Of a stretch of DNA of 53,341 bases, positions 42,955 through 52,995 are shown piece after piece (the stretch's first letter is position 1; every line of letters begins with the position of its first letter). Source of the stretch: Bryobacterales bacterium (GTDB taxonomy: Bacteria; Acidobacteriota; Terriglobia; Bryobacterales; Bryobacteraceae); contig PMSX01000171.1 in NCBI GenBank assembly GCA_003167495.1, positions 1 to 53,341 on the forward strand, given 5' to 3'. The position numbers and the translations under genes are program-made. The notes beneath the pieces are model-generated. The model did no database searches, had not been told where the DNA came from, and worked only from the letters and a program-made list of their open reading frames with translations.

Positions 42955-43179
42955 GTGCCTTCGGATTTTCGATTTCTCGATGCCAATCCGGCGTCCCTGG
43001 CGCCGCCACAGTTAAACCGCGGCAAGGCCTTCCTGGGTCAGTTCGGCTATGGGCGAATTGCGCGGCTTAAACCCGGCGTAACCATCGAACAAGCTCGCTC
43101 CGACATGACGCGCATGAGTGGGCGCCGCCTTGTCCGGGAACTGTTGACGGAAAGCGGCGTACCCAAGCAGCTTGCCTAG
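42955..43179 (+). pseudogene. Remnant of an ADOP/MacB permease
   Basis: The short frame joins two pieces that are separate in ADOP permeases: G-R-I-A-R-L-K-P-G-V-T-I-E-Q-A-R-S-D-M from the periplasmic domain and R-L-V-R-E-L-L-T-E-S from the FtsX domain. The parts between and all membrane segments are missing. It is an internally deleted relic, probably left by rearrangement. Confidence 0.6.
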
Positions 43180-43193
43180 CAGAGAGCTATGTT

Positions 43194-43733
43194 TTAGTCG
43201 CCAGTCAGGTGCTGGCGGAGGACCTGTTCCGATTGCAAGCCCGACGCGGTCCATTTGATCTTTCCGTCCGGTCCGATCAAGAGCAGCTTCGGAACGCCGC
43301 TGACTCCGTAGCTGCGTGCGGCACTCCCATCCAAATCGACAAGATTGAGTCGCAATCGCAACGGTCGCATCACCTCGCGTGCCCCGTCCATGTCGCCAAT
43401 ATTCACGCAAGCAATTTCGGCGTTGCTTCGCGCCGCATCGCTCCTCAATCCATTGAGGATCGGCAACTCGCGCCGGCATACCCCGCATCCGGTCGTCCAA
43501 AAGACCAACAGTACGGACTTCCCTTGAAATGAATTCAGATGATAGTCACTTCCGCCATAGACACCCTGCAGCGAGAAATCAGGAGCCTTGCGCCCGACTT
43601 CACCGTTTCGTAGAAAAAGGAACACAGCTAAGCCGACGATCATCCAAAGCGGCTTGTTCAACGACCGACTGCCCATTTCATTCTCAACGGTCTTATCGCC
43701 GAACGCCACGAACATTTTAATCATTGCGTCCAA
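43194..43733 (-). CDS. TlpA/ResA-like thioredoxin-fold protein
   Basis: This 179-aa protein has an N-terminal hydrophobic helix (L-W-M-I-V-G-L-A-V-F-L-F-L), then A-P-D-F-S-L and F-W-T-T-G-C-G-V-C-R-R-E-L-P with the C-x-x-C redox pair, and G-V-S-G-V-P-K-L-L-L with the cis-Pro. It is probably membrane-anchored and periplasmic, perhaps serving cytochrome c maturation. The ATG at 43676 (M-G-S-R) is an alternative start that fits the membrane anchor better. Confidence 0.8.
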   Translation of the reverse strand: MDAMIKMFVAFGDKTVENEMGSRSLNKPLWMIVGLAVFLFLRNGEVGRKAPDFSLQGVYGGSDYHLNSFQGKSVLLVFWTTGCGVCRRELPILNGLRSDAARSNAEIACVNIGDMDGAREVMRPLRLRLNLVDLDGSAARSYGVSGVPKLLLIGPDGKIKWTASGLQSEQVLRQHLTGD

Positions 43734-43852
43734 AAAGTTCCTGGCGTTCTTGAGTGATACCGATCAACTTAAACCGTACGAAGTCGACGGCTCCCGCCGC
43801 CAATGGCTGGACCATGGGGCATATTGGGGTAGATGCAAGCACCCCAGATAGG

Positions 43853-44011
43853 TCAACGACCGTATGCAGCGGGGTGTACAAGATTGCGTCCGCGGGAGTT
43901 GTTGTCTTCCATGTCTTTGCCCAAGCCAGTTTTAGCGAGAAAGTGAAGGTCCGTGCAGCGGCGCGCACGGACCTCGTTAACCCGGGCTTTGTCTGCTTCA
44001 CTCAGTTTCAT
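43853..44011 (-). pseudogene. Short possible gene remnant
   Basis: A 52-codon frame starts M-K-L-S-E-A-D-K-A-R and has D-L-H-F-L-A-K-T-G-L-G-K-D, faintly like the beginning of terminase-like phage proteins; it then runs out of homology. The surrounding 43734-44043 holds no other supported gene, although a frame to 43717 overlaps the thioredoxin start. Weak call. Confidence 0.2.
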
Positions 44012-44043
44012 TTTCAGCCCCAACGAACGAACGCCAACTCGTC

Positions 44044-45765
44044 TTACGGCGCTACCCCGGACCCGATCGTCAACGGAGGAGGATTAGAGGTCAATTGCGA
44101 CAACGAAAGCGTCGTTGCCGAGAAGCTTCGCCATCCCTCTTCCACGTACTTAGCCTTTCCAAAAACAATATCAGTGATTGGAGGCTGTTCCTGCGACGTT
44201 GTAGAAAGATACTCGTCAGCACCAACGCAAAGCAAATAACGAGCGTTTGCACGATCATCGTTGCCGCTCGTATTAGCAAGCGCCAGCCTGGCTTCCAAAT
44301 AAACCACGGCGCCGCCAAAAGTCGACGGAGTAACAGCTATCCTATTTTCCGGATAAAAATGCGAAACGCAAGCATCCGTATTCAAATCAGGAGGTAACGT
44401 ACCGTTGCAACTAGAGCTAAACAAAAATGGAATATCGACGCTCCCATCTGCTTGAGGCACTGGCGTCATCTGGCCAAGATAGACTTGCCAATCCTCAGAA
44501 TCATACTCAGCACTGTATTGCGCAGCAGGAATCGCCGTACACGTCCACTTCCCGCTGTTCAGATAGCAGACCTGGAAATTCCTCACCTGGACAAGCGTGT
44601 TTGGAGCCGGTTGAGTTCCAGCGGTAACAACGGCATCCTGGAAATAACCACCCCAGCCCTCAATAGCGTGATGACTGGAATCTAGCGCGGGTCCTAAACT
44701 TGCATATTCGTATTGACTGAAATCAGAAGGCATACCCTGTGGTGCACCTTCATTTACTGCATTAAAACCACTTGATGTGAATTGGTCATTAGCAATACTG
44801 TAAGCCAACGAAGGCAAAATCGCGGACATCGCGGGAACGGTCACATTAGCGTTGTTGATGGTGATCTGTTCCTTGGCAGGAGAGTACGTGTACCCCGTGC
44901 GCGCTGAAGGTGTCAACGTGTACGTGCCATCAGGCTGTTTGCTAAATGAGTAAACACCTGAAACCGAAACGCTGGCCATGCTACTGCCATTGCTAACCTG
45001 CTCTATGTTCGAGGCAGAAAAGTCACGCGGCGGTCCACTAACAGTGCCCGTCACCGAATAAGAACCAGAAGGAGCTGTTGTCGAGTCTTTGAAAGCGATG
45101 GTGGACGATACGTCCATTGTCGCCACACCACTTGCCGTGAATTCGGGCGCGGTACTTTGCGGCCCAAAATTCAATGCCTCAGCAATCGCCTGGGTTGAAC
45201 CTGACCACAAAACTGTCGACTGCCAGGGAGAAGGCGTTACGGCAGAACCCGAAGCAATCGTCGAGGGATCAATGTAAACCAGGGAAAGCGCAAGATCATT
45301 CACGCCGCTCGTTTTAACGCCTGCACCGGGAGGGTTCGCTGAACTCGTGCTATCAACGAGTCCGGCACAAACATCGAAAGAAAAGGGCCCGTTTCCGGAG
45401 TATTCCACAGCTAGCAACTGCAAATACTGGACCGTAGTCGACATGGTAACGCTTATCGTTGTTCCCGAAGTAGCCGATAAGCTATAGATGAAATCCGTGG
45501 TCTCATAACGAGGAAGATTCGCTGAACAGCTAGATGGGTGAACCCAGGTGCCAGCCCCGCTCGCGCTTTTAATCGTGGCACCACTACTATCATAAGCAGC
45601 AGCCACCACCAACAGGTCGCCAGCCTTTGGACTAGTGATAGTAACCGCGCAACTAGCAGCATTGCCGCAATACATCGCATCACGTTGCACTATTGACCAC
45701 GTGCTACTCAAACCAACGACGGACAAGCCGCACATTAGAAGACATAACGATAAAACATGCTTCAT
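44044..45765 (-). CDS. Large secreted Ser/Thr-rich protein, unknown
   Basis: This 573-aa protein has a signal peptide (M-K-H-V-L-S-L-C-L-L-M-C-G-L-S) and is rich in Ser, Thr and Gly throughout. Residues about 250-315 look like an extracellular beta-sandwich of the carboxypeptidase-regulatory-like kind (Y-S-V-T-G-T-V, Y-S-F-S-K-Q-P-D-G-T-Y-T-L-T-P, Y-T-Y-S-P-A). No catalytic motif was recognised. It is probably a cell-surface or exported protein. Confidence 0.65.
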   Translation of the reverse strand: MKHVLSLCLLMCGLSVVGLSSTWSIVQRDAMYCGNAASCAVTITSPKAGDLLVVAAAYDSSGATIKSASGAGTWVHPSSCSANLPRYETTDFIYSLSATSGTTISVTMSTTVQYLQLLAVEYSGNGPFSFDVCAGLVDSTSSANPPGAGVKTSGVNDLALSLVYIDPSTIASGSAVTPSPWQSTVLWSGSTQAIAEALNFGPQSTAPEFTASGVATMDVSSTIAFKDSTTAPSGSYSVTGTVSGPPRDFSASNIEQVSNGSSMASVSVSGVYSFSKQPDGTYTLTPSARTGYTYSPAKEQITINNANVTVPAMSAILPSLAYSIANDQFTSSGFNAVNEGAPQGMPSDFSQYEYASLGPALDSSHHAIEGWGGYFQDAVVTAGTQPAPNTLVQVRNFQVCYLNSGKWTCTAIPAAQYSAEYDSEDWQVYLGQMTPVPQADGSVDIPFLFSSSCNGTLPPDLNTDACVSHFYPENRIAVTPSTFGGAVVYLEARLALANTSGNDDRANARYLLCVGADEYLSTTSQEQPPITDIVFGKAKYVEEGWRSFSATTLSLSQLTSNPPPLTIGSGVAP

Positions 45766-46207
45766 CTCTTACTTCCTTTCGCGTTCAGTGGCACAAACCG
45801 CACTTACCTCGCCTAAGGGCAAATTACCCGACGAAATGAACGATGATAGTATCGCACGCTGCTGGCATTTCTGGCGACCGCCGATTATGTAACATCATTG
45901 AGAAAGGAATACGGCCATCCCCTGCCAGAGAAATTACCCACCAAATCCTTGAGGCAATCCGCCGTACAGATCGACCAAGCCGAGGACGGGCTGAGAGCGT
46001 GCCTGGTAGCGTTCGACCAGAAGGGCGAGGAAGATCTATCCGCCGGCGAAGAAGATGCGCGTACGGCATCCGAACGCGATGGGGGGCGAGCTCTTCGGTG
46101 AAACCTCTATCCGCGAGCGTTCCTCAACCGCAAAACACGGCCATCCGTCGCAGTAGGCTAACCGTCCCGTGGACCCAAACCAGCATGGGCTTACAGGCGG
46201 CACACTC
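45766..46207. other. Gap without a supported gene
   Basis: Overlapping open frames exist on both strands here, but none shows a ribosome site or recognisable family. The region between 45900 and 46160 may hold a decayed gene. It separates two minus-strand genes. Confidence 0.3.
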
Positions 46208-48535
46208 CTAAGTCGAGGCCCCCCGCTGAAACCATTCGGTGTGTCCAACGACGCCGCTGGCGATCAGACGATCGACATCCGCGACCGTGTACCCCAACTC
46301 GGCGAGGATCGCCAAGGCATCGGAGCCGATACGCGGCGGGGCCGCTGGACGTGGGGTGGGCAGGCCTTCGAACCCGAACCAAGAGGGCGCAAAACACTCG
46401 TTCTCCCAGCCGTCCCGCTCGCGCTTTTCGAAGCTCACGGTGCGAGTCGGATGGGCTCGGTGACGATCGGCCAGGTCCCGCAAGGTCTGGACCGGCACGG
46501 CGTTGATACCGCGGGCTGCTAGTTCTGCAAGCGCATCGGCGACGGCCTTGGGCGCAAGTTCAGCCGACAGATCGTGTGAAGCCTGCGCGAAGATCCATCC
46601 ATCGATCAGCCTGTAGACGCGCTCACCGGCCGTCCTGCCAGTGGCATGTGCGCCACGGGCAGTAGCAGGCTCGGGAGTCTGCTGCAGCAGTAGCTGGACG
46701 AGTGTGGCCGCCGCGGCCAGGGAGGATTCGGCCCAGTCACCGCGGCCGTCGCGGCGGCGGCCGCGCGCTACGAGCGCGGTGACTCCGGCCCACGCGCCAA
46801 GATAACCGCAGAGATAGTCCACACAAGATGCGATGCCATGGAACGTCGGGCAACCGTGTCGACCGAAGCGCATCATAATACCAGTGAGACCTTGCAGCGC
46901 GGGGTCGTAGCCAGGATAATCGTGACGCGGTCCACGTTTCTCGCCGCGGTGGGCCGAAAGTTGGACCCCGATCGCGGTTGAGTTCAACTTCCCCAGTGAG
47001 ACGTGATCCAGTCCGAGTTTCTCGAGTTGCGTGTCGAGTTTGTTGGCCAGAATCATATCAGCCCCTGACACAAGACGATGCAGGATGGTGCGCCCTTCAA
47101 TGGTCTCCGTGTCGAGGATGATGCTTTGCTTGCCGGCAGCCGTCTCAGCCATGAAGGTCAGCATGACCGTAGGCGTGTGTTGCGGCTGTATCGGATCGAT
47201 CTTCACGACAGTGGCGCCCAGTTCAACGAAGACGCGTGCGCAGGCGGGGCCAGCAACAACATTGCATAAGTCGATTACCGTAAAGCCGGCCAGCGGCGCT
47301 GTCGTTGGCGTTCCCGAACCACCGGAAGGCTGGGGTGTCGGCGTGCGAGCCGGCACGGTGTCAGCACACCGGCAGGATTCGAGCGCAGGATAAGGTTGTG
47401 CGCTCGCGATCCATGCGGAGCGACCGATTTGTGGTGAATTGCTGCCGCGCACCTCGGCGAAGATGCCTGCTGCGTGAGCCTTGGGATTCCGCTTCCACTC
47501 TTCCCAACTGAGCACCGCGACGCAGGGCACTCCCTTGCTACACAGTTCGTGCTCCCAGTCGGCGGCAGGCTTGCGAAGAAAGGCCGCCTCGATCAAATCG
47601 GCTAAGGTCGAGGTGTTGGTGAAATCGAGCGAGAGCGACTCGGCCAAGTTGCGGCCGGCGTATTGCGAGGCAGTTGGGTCGTAGGAGGACTCGTTGACCA
47701 TACCGGCGGCCAGCACGGCATCCCAGATATCGAGGGCTTGCAGGAAACGCTGGGTGAGGCGTCGATTGGGTGACACCATCGGGAGCACCAGGCGCCCATC
47801 GGCAGCGGCGAATGGTGAAGCAAGAGGCGAACGCCGTTGCGCCAACCACAGCTCTTTCGCTGGATTGTTCGCCGCTTCCTTGACGATATTCTGCAAGCGC
47901 TCTGGCGAGAGACCATTCGGCAAACCGCCGATGGCGGCAGGCGCTAGATGCGAAGGAATTCCTTTTGACGTTAAGGTGAGTGCGCCGATCGCTGAGAGTC
48001 CGCCCGCCAGGCGCGAAGCGACGATTTCGCGGCCGCGACCACCGCCACGCTCGCGATCGACGAGTGCGGAGGCAACAGAAATGGCGCCAAGGACGCCGGC
48101 GTACACGGAGCAGATGGGCAGCGGCGTATAGATGACGGGTCTGCCGAGAGCCCGGCCGAAGACTGCCATGTCGGTGAAGATGCCGACGAGGGCGTTGAGC
48201 AGGTCTTCGCTGCAGTCGGCAGCGAGGTGACCGTAGGTGTCGTCCCCCGGTAGGGCGGCGGTCACGCGCAGCAAGACCTGCGCCGGTGCCCGGCTTACAG
48301 GAACTGTACCATCTACGATGATCACATCGGCAGAAATGGTGTCGTTGAGAACGCCGGGCGGTACCGCGATTTTGCCGCGATCGAAATACTCGTCGTGCTC
48401 GCTCGGAGTGGAGGATACCGCGCGCTCGACAAAGACCTCAGCACCCTGATCGGCGAACAACAACCCGATCAGACGGCCAGTAAGGGTTGCGCTCTTCTCG
48501 AAAATCCGGACGTTGGCGTAGGGTAGACGACTCAT
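46208..48535 (-). CDS. Tandem CaiB/BaiF (family III) CoA-transferase fusion
   Basis: This 775-aa protein consists of two consecutive family III CoA-transferase-like units. The second begins near residue 415 (F-T-V-I-D-L-C-N-V-V-A-G-P) and has Y-P-G-Y-D and the A-S-C-V-D-Y-L-C-G motif with D573 at the catalytic Asp position. The first (residues 10-400) has a weaker N-terminal part and reads P-I-C-S-V-Y-A-G, with Ser143 in the place of the catalytic Asp. Such paired forms exist as fused relatives of formyl-CoA or carnitine CoA-transferases. It probably moves CoA between acids; the substrate is unknown. Confidence 0.8.
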   Translation of the reverse strand: MSRLPYANVRIFEKSATLTGRLIGLLFADQGAEVFVERAVSSTPSEHDEYFDRGKIAVPPGVLNDTISADVIIVDGTVPVSRAPAQVLLRVTAALPGDDTYGHLAADCSEDLLNALVGIFTDMAVFGRALGRPVIYTPLPICSVYAGVLGAISVASALVDRERGGGRGREIVASRLAGGLSAIGALTLTSKGIPSHLAPAAIGGLPNGLSPERLQNIVKEAANNPAKELWLAQRRSPLASPFAAADGRLVLPMVSPNRRLTQRFLQALDIWDAVLAAGMVNESSYDPTASQYAGRNLAESLSLDFTNTSTLADLIEAAFLRKPAADWEHELCSKGVPCVAVLSWEEWKRNPKAHAAGIFAEVRGSNSPQIGRSAWIASAQPYPALESCRCADTVPARTPTPQPSGGSGTPTTAPLAGFTVIDLCNVVAGPACARVFVELGATVVKIDPIQPQHTPTVMLTFMAETAAGKQSIILDTETIEGRTILHRLVSGADMILANKLDTQLEKLGLDHVSLGKLNSTAIGVQLSAHRGEKRGPRHDYPGYDPALQGLTGIMMRFGRHGCPTFHGIASCVDYLCGYLGAWAGVTALVARGRRRDGRGDWAESSLAAAATLVQLLLQQTPEPATARGAHATGRTAGERVYRLIDGWIFAQASHDLSAELAPKAVADALAELAARGINAVPVQTLRDLADRHRAHPTRTVSFEKRERDGWENECFAPSWFGFEGLPTPRPAAPPRIGSDALAILAELGYTVADVDRLIASGVVGHTEWFQRGAST

Positions 48536-48541
48536 GTCAAT

Positions 48542-48763
48542 TCAAACGGAGGGCCGCCGGAACGACAACATTATATATACAGGACCGGCATCGCCAGTGG
48601 CGCGTGATTCGGCGGAGCGGGCGGGCTGGTTGCCCACCGCAGGAGTCTTCTTTGAGTTAGTGGTTTCGGGACAACACTGCTCGGACTTCGATTTCACCCA
48701 AACTTCTTGCAAAGTGCCTCCCACAACTGGGACCTTGATGATGTTATACTCGCGATCAATCAA
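48542..48763 (-). CDS. Small hypothetical protein upstream of the CoA-transferase
   Basis: A 73-codon frame starts at a TTG and ends six bases before the CoA-transferase start. It reads V-P-V-V-G-G-T-L-Q-E-V-W-V-K with a Q-C-C-P stretch and a low-complexity middle. No family and no good ribosome site. It may only be leader DNA of the transferase gene; 48764-48852 is the promoter region of the divergent peptidase. Confidence 0.3.
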   Translation of the reverse strand: MIDREYNIIKVPVVGGTLQEVWVKSKSEQCCPETTNSKKTPAVGNQPARSAESRATGDAGPVYIMLSFRRPSV

Positions 48764-48852
48764 TACGGTAATTTCGAAAAAATAAAGAGATTCCGATCAA
48801 GAGTCGCTGAAGTTAGAAGCAACAGACCGCGTGTGACGGGAGAGGAATAATC

Positions 48853-50532
48853 ATGATCAGAAAGTTTGGGACATATGCGCTGGCAATCATCTCACTGTTA
48901 CCGATAGTGAGCGTAGCGCAACCCATGCCCGTGTTGACTCATCATGTTCGAGAGGCAAACCTTAACGGAGAGGCCAGGCTCGTCGGGGATCTCCCCTCAA
49001 ACCAGGTGATGAGCTTAGACGTTGTGCTTCCGCTTCAAAACCAGGCAGAACTGAACGCATTTCTAATGGCTCTTTACGATCCGAACAGCCTGTCCTACAG
49101 GCAGTTCCTCTCGGTGCAGGAGTTTACCGAACGCTTTGGACCTAGCCAGGAAACCTATGACGCCGTGGTAATCTTCGCGAAAGCAAATGGATTTGCGGTG
49201 ACTGGCGGCTCACGCGATGGCATGGAAGTGCAGATCAGGGGACCCGTCTCTATGGTTGAAGCGGCGTTCCATGTGACGATGGGCACCTATCAACACCCCA
49301 CTGAGGACCGCATTTTCTATGCGCCGGATCGTGAGCCCACGACGAATCTGCCGTTCCCGCTGTGGCACATCTCAGGTTTGGACAACTATTCGACCCCGCA
49401 TCCTATGCTGGTGAAGAAAAGCGACTATGCTCAGACTCACGGGATTTCACCTGAAGAAGTGGTGACCCATGCCACGACCGGTTCCGGCCCCTCTGCGTCC
49501 TTCCTGGGGAGCGACATGCGCGCCGCTTACTACGGAGGCTCGGCCCTGACGGGCGCTGGCCAGAACCTCGGGCTGTTCGAGTATTTGGGCACGGACCTGA
49601 CTGACTTAGAGACCTATTTCAGCAATGTTGGTCAAACCAACAATGTGCCCATCACTTTCCTTTCCACCGACGGGACGAGCACGGCCTGCGTGCATACCAA
49701 AGCCGGTGGTAAGTGCGATGACACCGAACAAACGCTCGATATGACCCAAGCGATCGGGATGGCGCCGGGGCTTGCCAGTCTCGTGATGTACATCGGATCT
49801 ACCGACACCGCGATAATCAGTGCGATGACGTCAAACTCTCCGCTGCCTACCACAATTGGCTGCTCATGGGGCTGGACACCCGCGGACCCGACAACGCTCG
49901 ACCCATACTTCCAAAGGATGGCGGCTCAGGGCCAGACCTTCTTTGTGGCTTCTGGCGACGACTCCACCTGGACGAAGTCGGGAAAAGCCGAGGCTTGGCC
50001 GGCAGATGATGCGAATATCGTTTCAGTCGGAGGTACAGACTTAACGACTGCCGGTCCTGGGGGCGCCTGGATGTCGGAAACTGCGTGGATCGACAGCGGC
50101 GGCGGCATCTCTCGGGACAAAATCAAGATTCCATCATGGCAGCAACTCGCGGGCGTCATCAACTCCAGCAACGAGGGTTCAATGAAGTATCGCAATGGCC
50201 CGGACGTTTCGGCAAACGCGAACTTTACTTTTTACACATGCGCCGACCAAAAAGCATGCTTGGCAAACGAATATGGCGGCACCAGCTTTGCGGCACCCAT
50301 GTGGGCTGGGTACATAGCACTGGTCAACGAGCAACTGGCCGCTAACGGAAAATCACCCGCAGGTTTCATCAACCCGACGATTTACGCGCAGAATGTAACT
50401 GCCAGATATAGCAGGGACTTCCATGACATCACGAGTGGCACATCGGGCAGCTATTCTGCTGTGACGGGTTATGATCTGGTCACGGGCTGGGGCAGCCCCA
50501 AAGACGGGCTGATCACCACCCTGGCTCATTAG
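48853..50532 (+). CDS. S53-family (sedolisin/kumamolisin-like) peptidase
   Basis: This 559-aa secreted serine-carboxyl peptidase has a signal peptide (1-21) and a pro-kumamolisin activation domain (residues 30-170: Y-R-Q-F-L-S-V-Q-E-F-T-E-R-F). In the catalytic domain E292 and D296 lie in E-Q-T-L-D, D369 in S-G-D-D, and nucleophile S478 in G-G-T-S-F-A-A-P. All key residues are present, so it should be active, probably as an acid protease. The C-terminal D-I-T-S-G-T and Y-D-L-V-T-G-W-G-S-P are typical. Confidence 0.92.
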   Translation: MIRKFGTYALAIISLLPIVSVAQPMPVLTHHVREANLNGEARLVGDLPSNQVMSLDVVLPLQNQAELNAFLMALYDPNSLSYRQFLSVQEFTERFGPSQETYDAVVIFAKANGFAVTGGSRDGMEVQIRGPVSMVEAAFHVTMGTYQHPTEDRIFYAPDREPTTNLPFPLWHISGLDNYSTPHPMLVKKSDYAQTHGISPEEVVTHATTGSGPSASFLGSDMRAAYYGGSALTGAGQNLGLFEYLGTDLTDLETYFSNVGQTNNVPITFLSTDGTSTACVHTKAGGKCDDTEQTLDMTQAIGMAPGLASLVMYIGSTDTAIISAMTSNSPLPTTIGCSWGWTPADPTTLDPYFQRMAAQGQTFFVASGDDSTWTKSGKAEAWPADDANIVSVGGTDLTTAGPGGAWMSETAWIDSGGGISRDKIKIPSWQQLAGVINSSNEGSMKYRNGPDVSANANFTFYTCADQKACLANEYGGTSFAAPMWAGYIALVNEQLAANGKSPAGFINPTIYAQNVTARYSRDFHDITSGTSGSYSAVTGYDLVTGWGSPKDGLITTLAH

Positions 50533-50565
50533 TCGCGGGCGGAGGCGTTGCGAATGAAACGGTCG

Positions 50566-52995
50566 TCACTCATACCGAAGGGCGTCCATCGGATCGATGC
50601 GCGCAGCCCGCTGCGCGGGAATCCAGCAAGCCAACACGGCCACGCCACCGAGTAAGAGCGTGACACCGGCGAAGGTCAACGGATCGGCGGAACTCACTTG
50701 ATAAAGCAGCTTGCCGATAGCCGAACTAAACCCAAGCGTAACTGCAATCCCAGCCAACAAACCGGCTAGAACGGGCAGCATCCCTTGCCGGACCACCAAG
50801 CCCACGACCCCCATCCGGCTAGCTCCCAAAGCCATGCGAATGCCGATCTCGTTGCGGCGCGCTGAGACCACGCCTGCAATAACACCAAAAATTCCAAGCG
50901 CCGCAACCATTAGTGCTGAAAGCGCGAACCCACCCACCAGCAGCATTTGAAAGCGCCGCTGTGCGACCGTGTCCGCCAACGCTTCGCCGAACGTTTCGAA
51001 ATGTGAAATCGGAACGCCGCTATCGAGCCTTGCAACCGCGCGCCGCACGAGCGTCGCCGCGTCCCGCGTGGGAACAGACGTGCGTAAGATCACGTTCAAA
51101 TTGGCTTGCATCCCCTTGCTGTGGTCCCAGTAGGGAACGTAAACAACGGAGGGCGCACTCTTATCAAGATCGGCCCGGGTATCACCGGCTACGCCAATCA
51201 CCCGCATGGACCTGTCTTCCAGCACCAACGTCTGCCCGACCGGATCCTCGCGCGGCCAGAGCACTCTCGCAACCGCCGCGCTAATTATCACCACCGGATT
51301 CCTTTTATCGGACAAGGCAAACGTTCTGCCGCCCGCGAGCCGAATTCCCATCGCTTCAAAATACGATCCGCTGATAAAGCGTACATTCGTCGTCGGCTTC
51401 TGAAACATCGGTCGCGTATCCCCCGGCCGCGACATCACATCGATCCAGTTCTCGCCGTTGAGTGGCAGCTGTGAAATCACAGCAGCTTGACGAATACCCG
51501 GTTTGGTCGAAAGCTCATCGAGCAGCTGGTCATAGAATAGAGTGACATTTTCGGGCTTGCTGTAGTTTGCTCCGGGCAGGCTGAGCTGTGCCGAAACGTG
51601 ATTCGCGATCTCGAAGCCGGGATTGGTAGTCATCAGGCGAACGAAGCTTGCAAGCAACAAGCCGCCGATAATCAGCAGAACGGTGCTGAGCCCGACTTCC
51701 ACCCCCACCAGAATGCTTCGGCCGCGCGTACCTGCTTTCGATCCCGTGCTCGACCGGCCGGATGCCGCCAAGGCCTCCCGCGGGTCGCGTCGCGATTGCT
51801 GCCACGCGGGATACAGTCCAAATATAAGCGTCGTGATGAGCGTCAACCCGAGTGCAAAAAGCAGGACGTTCCAATCGATCAATACCGCATCGCGCCTGGG
51901 CAGTGTCGCTGGCACCGCGGCAAGAATCGCTCGAAATCCCGCTTTTGCCAGCGAAATGCCTAGGGTGCCACCGATCGCGGAGAGCACGACCGATTCCATC
52001 AGCGCCTCACGAATCAGCCGCCAGCGACTCGCTCCGAGCGCTGTTCTCACCGCCATCTCCCTATTCTTCAGCGTCCCACGTGCGAGCATGAGGGTTGCCA
52101 GATTCAGGCAGACGATCAGCAAGACCGCCGTCACGGCTCCCAGCAGTACCAGGAGCGACATTCGCGAGTTCTGAACCGCCAAATCGCTCAGCGGAATCAG
52201 ATCCGCGCGGATCTCCATCTTGTCTGGAAAGGTCTTCGCAATCGCTGCCTGTGCAGTATTCAGAGCCGCTAGCGCGGTCTCGCGCCGCACTCCCGGTCTT
52301 AATCGGGCGATGGCCGAATAATTGAAGTCGCTTTCGAGGCTGTCCTCTGATAGGCGAGACCATAGCGGCGTAAATAGCTGCGGCTCCGATTCCGTATCGA
52401 ACCGCCACCCGGTGAGCGGGAAGCGAAATGGCGGCGATAGCACGCCGATAACCTCATACGGACTTCCATTAATGCGAACGTCGCGCCCGACGATCTTCGA
52501 GTCGCCTCCGAACTGGCCGCGCCATAGCGAATAGGTGAGCAGCGCGACGTGATCGTGACCGTCCTGCGCATCCGAGGTCTGAATCAACCGGCCCATCATC
52601 GGCTGCACTTCGAGCGTCGTCAATAAGTCGGGCGTAACTGCTTCGGCCGGCACGCTGATCGGCTCCTGAAATCCCCCCAATACCACGTGCCTGCTGTGTG
52701 CCATCCCGAGCCGTTTGATCCCAGGCACCATCTTCTTCCACTCCTCTGCGTGGCGCGGATTCACTGGCAGGGTTGGATAGAGATTTGCGATTTTCGGTAT
52801 GATTTCGACAATCGCAAATAGCCGGCCTGGCTCGGCAAACGCCAGCGGCTTCAACAAAACTCCGTTGACGATCGAAAAAATCGCCAGGCTCGCGGCGATC
52901 CCCAGGGTCAGCGATAGGGCTGCGAATGTACTGAAAAGCGGGCTCTGTCGCAACGCCCGAAGTCCGTATTTGAATTCATTAGCGATCGTCCGCAT
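50566..52995 (-). CDS. ADOP-family ABC transporter permease (MacB/FtsX-like)
   Basis: This 809-aa protein begins F-K-Y-G-L-R-A-L-R-Q-S-P and has the ADOP/MacB-PCD pattern twice, with R-L-I-R-E-A-L-M-E-S and R-R-N-E-I-G-I-R-M-A-L-G-A in its FtsX domains. It lacks the N-terminal soluble segment seen in the permease at 36913-39615. The ATG at 52995 is chosen because the conserved N-terminus starts there; the frame extends to 53034. It is convergent with the S53 peptidase and 33 bases from it. Confidence 0.9.
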   Translation of the reverse strand: MRTIANEFKYGLRALRQSPLFSTFAALSLTLGIAASLAIFSIVNGVLLKPLAFAEPGRLFAIVEIIPKIANLYPTLPVNPRHAEEWKKMVPGIKRLGMAHSRHVVLGGFQEPISVPAEAVTPDLLTTLEVQPMMGRLIQTSDAQDGHDHVALLTYSLWRGQFGGDSKIVGRDVRINGSPYEVIGVLSPPFRFPLTGWRFDTESEPQLFTPLWSRLSEDSLESDFNYSAIARLRPGVRRETALAALNTAQAAIAKTFPDKMEIRADLIPLSDLAVQNSRMSLLVLLGAVTAVLLIVCLNLATLMLARGTLKNREMAVRTALGASRWRLIREALMESVVLSAIGGTLGISLAKAGFRAILAAVPATLPRRDAVLIDWNVLLFALGLTLITTLIFGLYPAWQQSRRDPREALAASGRSSTGSKAGTRGRSILVGVEVGLSTVLLIIGGLLLASFVRLMTTNPGFEIANHVSAQLSLPGANYSKPENVTLFYDQLLDELSTKPGIRQAAVISQLPLNGENWIDVMSRPGDTRPMFQKPTTNVRFISGSYFEAMGIRLAGGRTFALSDKRNPVVIISAAVARVLWPREDPVGQTLVLEDRSMRVIGVAGDTRADLDKSAPSVVYVPYWDHSKGMQANLNVILRTSVPTRDAATLVRRAVARLDSGVPISHFETFGEALADTVAQRRFQMLLVGGFALSALMVAALGIFGVIAGVVSARRNEIGIRMALGASRMGVVGLVVRQGMLPVLAGLLAGIAVTLGFSSAIGKLLYQVSSADPLTFAGVTLLLGGVAVLACWIPAQRAARIDPMDALRYE

